Of a DNA stretch of 23,515 nucleotides, positions 21,580 through 23,515 are shown one piece after another. The DNA lies in the NCBI GenBank assembly GCA_030667735.1, contig DAOUVG010000001.1:1-23515 (forward strand), read 5' to 3'. Each line of letters begins with the position of its first letter. Position 1 is the first letter of the stretch. The translations under genes were made by a program, and so were the position numbers. Source of the stretch: Dehalococcoidales bacterium (GTDB lineage: Bacteria; Chloroflexota; Dehalococcoidia; Dehalococcoidales; Fen-1064). Under the pieces are notes generated by a model, which searched no databases, was not told where the DNA came from, and saw nothing but the letters and a program-made list of their open reading frames with translations.

Positions 21580-22491
21580 ATGGACGGCATACTGAACGTC
21601 AACAAGCCCCGGGGCAAAACCTCTTTCGGGGTTGTGGCGCTGATAAGGCGACTTAGCGGTGAGCGGCGTGTCGGGCACGCCGGTACGCTTGACCCGGAGG
21701 CCACCGGTGTCCTTCCCATCTGCCTCGGCCAGGCGACACGGGTTGTCGAGTTCCTGGTAGACGCCACCAAGACCTACCGCGCAGAAATCGAGCTGGGTAT
21801 CGCCACTGATACCTACGATTCCACCGGCACGATTGTCCAGAGGGGGGATATTTCAGGGATTGGGCGGGAGCAGGTGGAGGCGGTGCTTGATACCTTCCGC
21901 GGGCAGATTCTGCAGACCCCTCCGATGTACAGCGCAGTGAAACATCAGGGCAGACCGCTTTACCAACTGGCGCGGGCCGGTATCACCATTGAGCGGCGGC
22001 AGCGCCAGGTAGAGGTTTATCGCCTCGAAGTAACGGCGTGGCAGTCACCGGTGGTGACAGTGGAGGTAGTCTGCTCCAAAGGCACTTACATTCGCTCTCT
22101 GGCCCACGATATCGGGCAGGTTCTGGGTTGCGGTGCTACCGTGCGGAGCCTCATTCGCCTGAGGTGCGGCATCTTCGGGATAGAGGAAGCCGTCTCTGTG
22201 CCGGTGCTTGAGGATGCCTTCCGTGACGGATACTGGCAGCAGTTTGTACGTCCCATGGATTCTGTGCTCACGGACTGGAGGGCGGAGACTGTCAGTGAAG
22301 AAACGGCACAGGTCATCAGGAACGGACGCCCTGTGGAACTGGCGAGTAATCCGGGCGGTGACCCGGAGGTCCCATCCGATTCGGTATCGGATACTCGCTG
22401 CCGTGTGTACACTCCGGATGGCCGCCTCCTCAGCCTGATGAGGCTCGATACTGCTACCCGGCAGTGGCAACCTGTGAAGGTATTCCAGTAG
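21580..22491 (+). CDS. truB: tRNA pseudouridine(55) synthase TruB
   Basis: TruB isomerises U55 in the T-loop of tRNAs. The 303-residue protein begins M-D-G-I-L-N-V-N-K-P-R-G-K-T-S, the family start. The catalytic Asp is D38 in G-H-A-G-T-L-D-P-E-A-T-G-V-L. K-T-Y-R-A-E-I-E-L-G, T-P-P-M-Y-S-A-V-K-H-Q-G-x-x-L-Y and V-V-C-S-K-G-T-Y-I-R-S-L-A-H-D-I-G follow. A short C-terminal domain (about 225-303) is PUA-like. I place the start at ATG 21580 by homology; it has only a poor ribosome binding site, and a GTG at 21535 with AGGA upstream would add 15 unrelated residues. It is the last gene of the nusA operon; no clear terminator follows within the next 254 bp. Confidence 0.95.
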   Translation: MDGILNVNKPRGKTSFGVVALIRRLSGERRVGHAGTLDPEATGVLPICLGQATRVVEFLVDATKTYRAEIELGIATDTYDSTGTIVQRGDISGIGREQVEAVLDTFRGQILQTPPMYSAVKHQGRPLYQLARAGITIERRQRQVEVYRLEVTAWQSPVVTVEVVCSKGTYIRSLAHDIGQVLGCGATVRSLIRLRCGIFGIEEAVSVPVLEDAFRDGYWQQFVRPMDSVLTDWRAETVSEETAQVIRNGRPVELASNPGGDPEVPSDSVSDTRCRVYTPDGRLLSLMRLDTATRQWQPVKVFQ

Positions 22492-22745
22492 TGAGAGTCC
22501 GGGTTTCCCGCTCTGGGATGGTGCCTGATAAGCTAAAGTGGTATGAAATTGAGAGCCCCGACCTTCAATGAGGTTTTCATGGTGTCTTAGCTGGCTACTC
22601 CCACTTGAAGAACCGCAGGGTAACAGCAGTTCCTTTCAACGGCTGCGCATTGTGGGTGTGACAATATGGACGATTATGCGATTGCGCCCTGTGATGGGAC
22701 ACTTGGATTCGATTGTGCTGCACCGGCTAAGGGGAGAAAGGGTTT

Positions 22746-23515
22746 CTACTTGAACGGAATGGCGAATTTACCATCTCGATACAGGGGTTCATTGTCCACA
22801 CGGATCTCGCCGTTGTCTCTCAGGTCGCATATGAGGTCCCAGTGGATGGCGGACTCATTCCGGCTGCCGGTCTGGGGAAAACCTGCGCCAAGTGCCATGT
22901 GGAAACTGCCGTTTATCTTTTCGTCGAACAATATCTGGCCGCTGAAGCGATTGATGCCCTCGTTGGTGCCGATGCCGAATTCGCCAATTCGCCGGGCGCC
23001 TTCATCGGTTTCGAGTGTCTCCAACAGGAAATTCTCGTTCTTCTCAGCCGTAGCCTTAACGACTTGGCCACCCTCGAACCAGAGCCTGACTCCGGTGACC
23101 TCGCGTCCGCCGTAGATGGCCGGATACGAGAAGCAGACGTGCCCCTCGATGCTGTCCTCCACCGGGCCCGTATAAACTTCTCCGTCAGGCATATTGACCT
23201 TGCCGTCACAGTTGACGAAGGTGCGGCCGGAAATGCTGAAATGAAGATCAGTCTCCAGTCCGGTGACGTGCACACTTTCCTTACCAGTGAGCCACTCGAT
23301 GACGCGCTGCTGCCAGCCGGAGAGGCGCTTCCAGTGACCGACAGGATCATCCATGTCGGGCATACACGCGTTATAGACGAAGTCTTCGTACTCGGTTAGG
23401 CTCATCTCGGCATCCTGAGCGAGAGCGTTCGTGGGGAACACCGTCACCGTAGATCGAAACGCACCAGATGCCGCTCGGTGCAAGTAGGTCTGCATCAATC
23501 CTGCGCGTGCCGTAC
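22746..23515 (-). CDS. M29 family aminopeptidase, C-terminal part (cut by right window edge)
   Basis: The frame is open from its TAG at 22746 to the window edge, giving about 256 residues; full M29 aminopeptidases have roughly 360-410, so the N-terminal third is missing. The match is clear: F-P-T-N-A-L-A-Q-D-A-E-M-S-L-x-E-Y-E-D-F-V-Y, D-G-E-V-Y-T-G-P-V-E-D-S-I-E-G, F-S-Y-P-A-I-Y-G-G-R-E-V, G-E-F-G-I-G-T-N, I-L-F-D-E-K-I-N-G-S-F-H-M-A-L-G and S-A-I-H-W-D. The Glu of P-V-E-D, the Glu of G-E-F, the two His and the Asp of H-W-D are the expected ligands of the paired metal ions. The substrate range is unknown. It converges on truB across 254 bp in which I see no gene and no convincing terminator. 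Confidence 0.93.
   Translation of the reverse strand, partial: TARAGLMQTYLHRAASGAFRSTVTVFPTNALAQDAEMSLTEYEDFVYNACMPDMDDPVGHWKRLSGWQQRVIEWLTGKESVHVTGLETDLHFSISGRTFVNCDGKVNMPDGEVYTGPVEDSIEGHVCFSYPAIYGGREVTGVRLWFEGGQVVKATAEKNENFLLETLETDEGARRIGEFGIGTNEGINRFSGQILFDEKINGSFHMALGAGFPQTGSRNESAIHWDLICDLRDNGEIRVDNEPLYRDGKFAIPFK

Noticed and set aside
22568..22753. A 61-codon plus-strand frame between truB and the M29 aminopeptidase
   Set aside because: It has no ribosome binding site or recognisable pattern and overlaps the end of the convergent aminopeptidase gene.

Overview
The window reads as a chromosomal housekeeping region of a free-living bacterium of moderately high GC content. The gene set and gene order suggest Chloroflexota, most likely the Dehalococcoidia: a DUF951 protein next to a type-2 pyrF, lysA-holB-ricT, rplI-dnaB followed by a DnaD-type protein and a DnaC-type loader, and nusA-ylxR-infB-rbfA-truB without rimP. 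That placement is an inference from gene content. No rRNA, tRNA, CRISPR array, phage or transposase gene is visible.

Layout. (1) 1-909, minus: pyrF and the start of a DUF951 gene cut by the left edge, behind a clear promoter. (2) 910-1386: a 477-bp gene-free stretch with two divergent sigma70-type promoters and, between them, strong inverted repeats and a terminator-like hairpin that may be an uncharacterised plus-strand RNA. (3) 1387-5540, plus: a Cys-rich DUF2284 protein, a 54-aa unknown, lysA, holB and ricT, probably one operon. (4) 5642-6157, minus: an HNH endonuclease with its own promoter. (5) 6227-10379, minus: rplI, dnaB, a DnaD-domain protein and a fused tandem DnaC/DnaI-like ATPase, a replicative helicase and loader operon. 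(6) 10388-17156, minus: an M20 amidohydrolase, two paralogous Cys-containing HgdB/DUF2229-like proteins, a BadF/HgdC-type ATPase activator, then plsX, a small thioredoxin-fold protein and trxB. Most junctions are overlapping or very short, except two where short palindromic repeats are inserted. (7) 17035-17483: a divergent intergenic region with the promoter of the M20 operon on one strand and a structured region ending in a hairpin-plus-T7 terminator just before nusA on the other. (8) 17484-22491, plus: nusA-ylxR-infB-rbfA-truB, the translation/transcription operon. (9) 22746-23515, minus: the C-terminal two thirds of an M29 aminopeptidase cut by the right edge.

The least ordinary parts are the split activase system coupled to an M20 hydrolase (12772-17034), the internally duplicated helicase-loader ATPase (6227-7630), the tandem palindromic repeats that supply gene stop codons (12714-12790 and 13750-13780), and the two structured non-coding regions (about 1049-1262 and 17276-17445). 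Start codons were re-chosen from ribosome binding sites for several genes and are stated with each entry.
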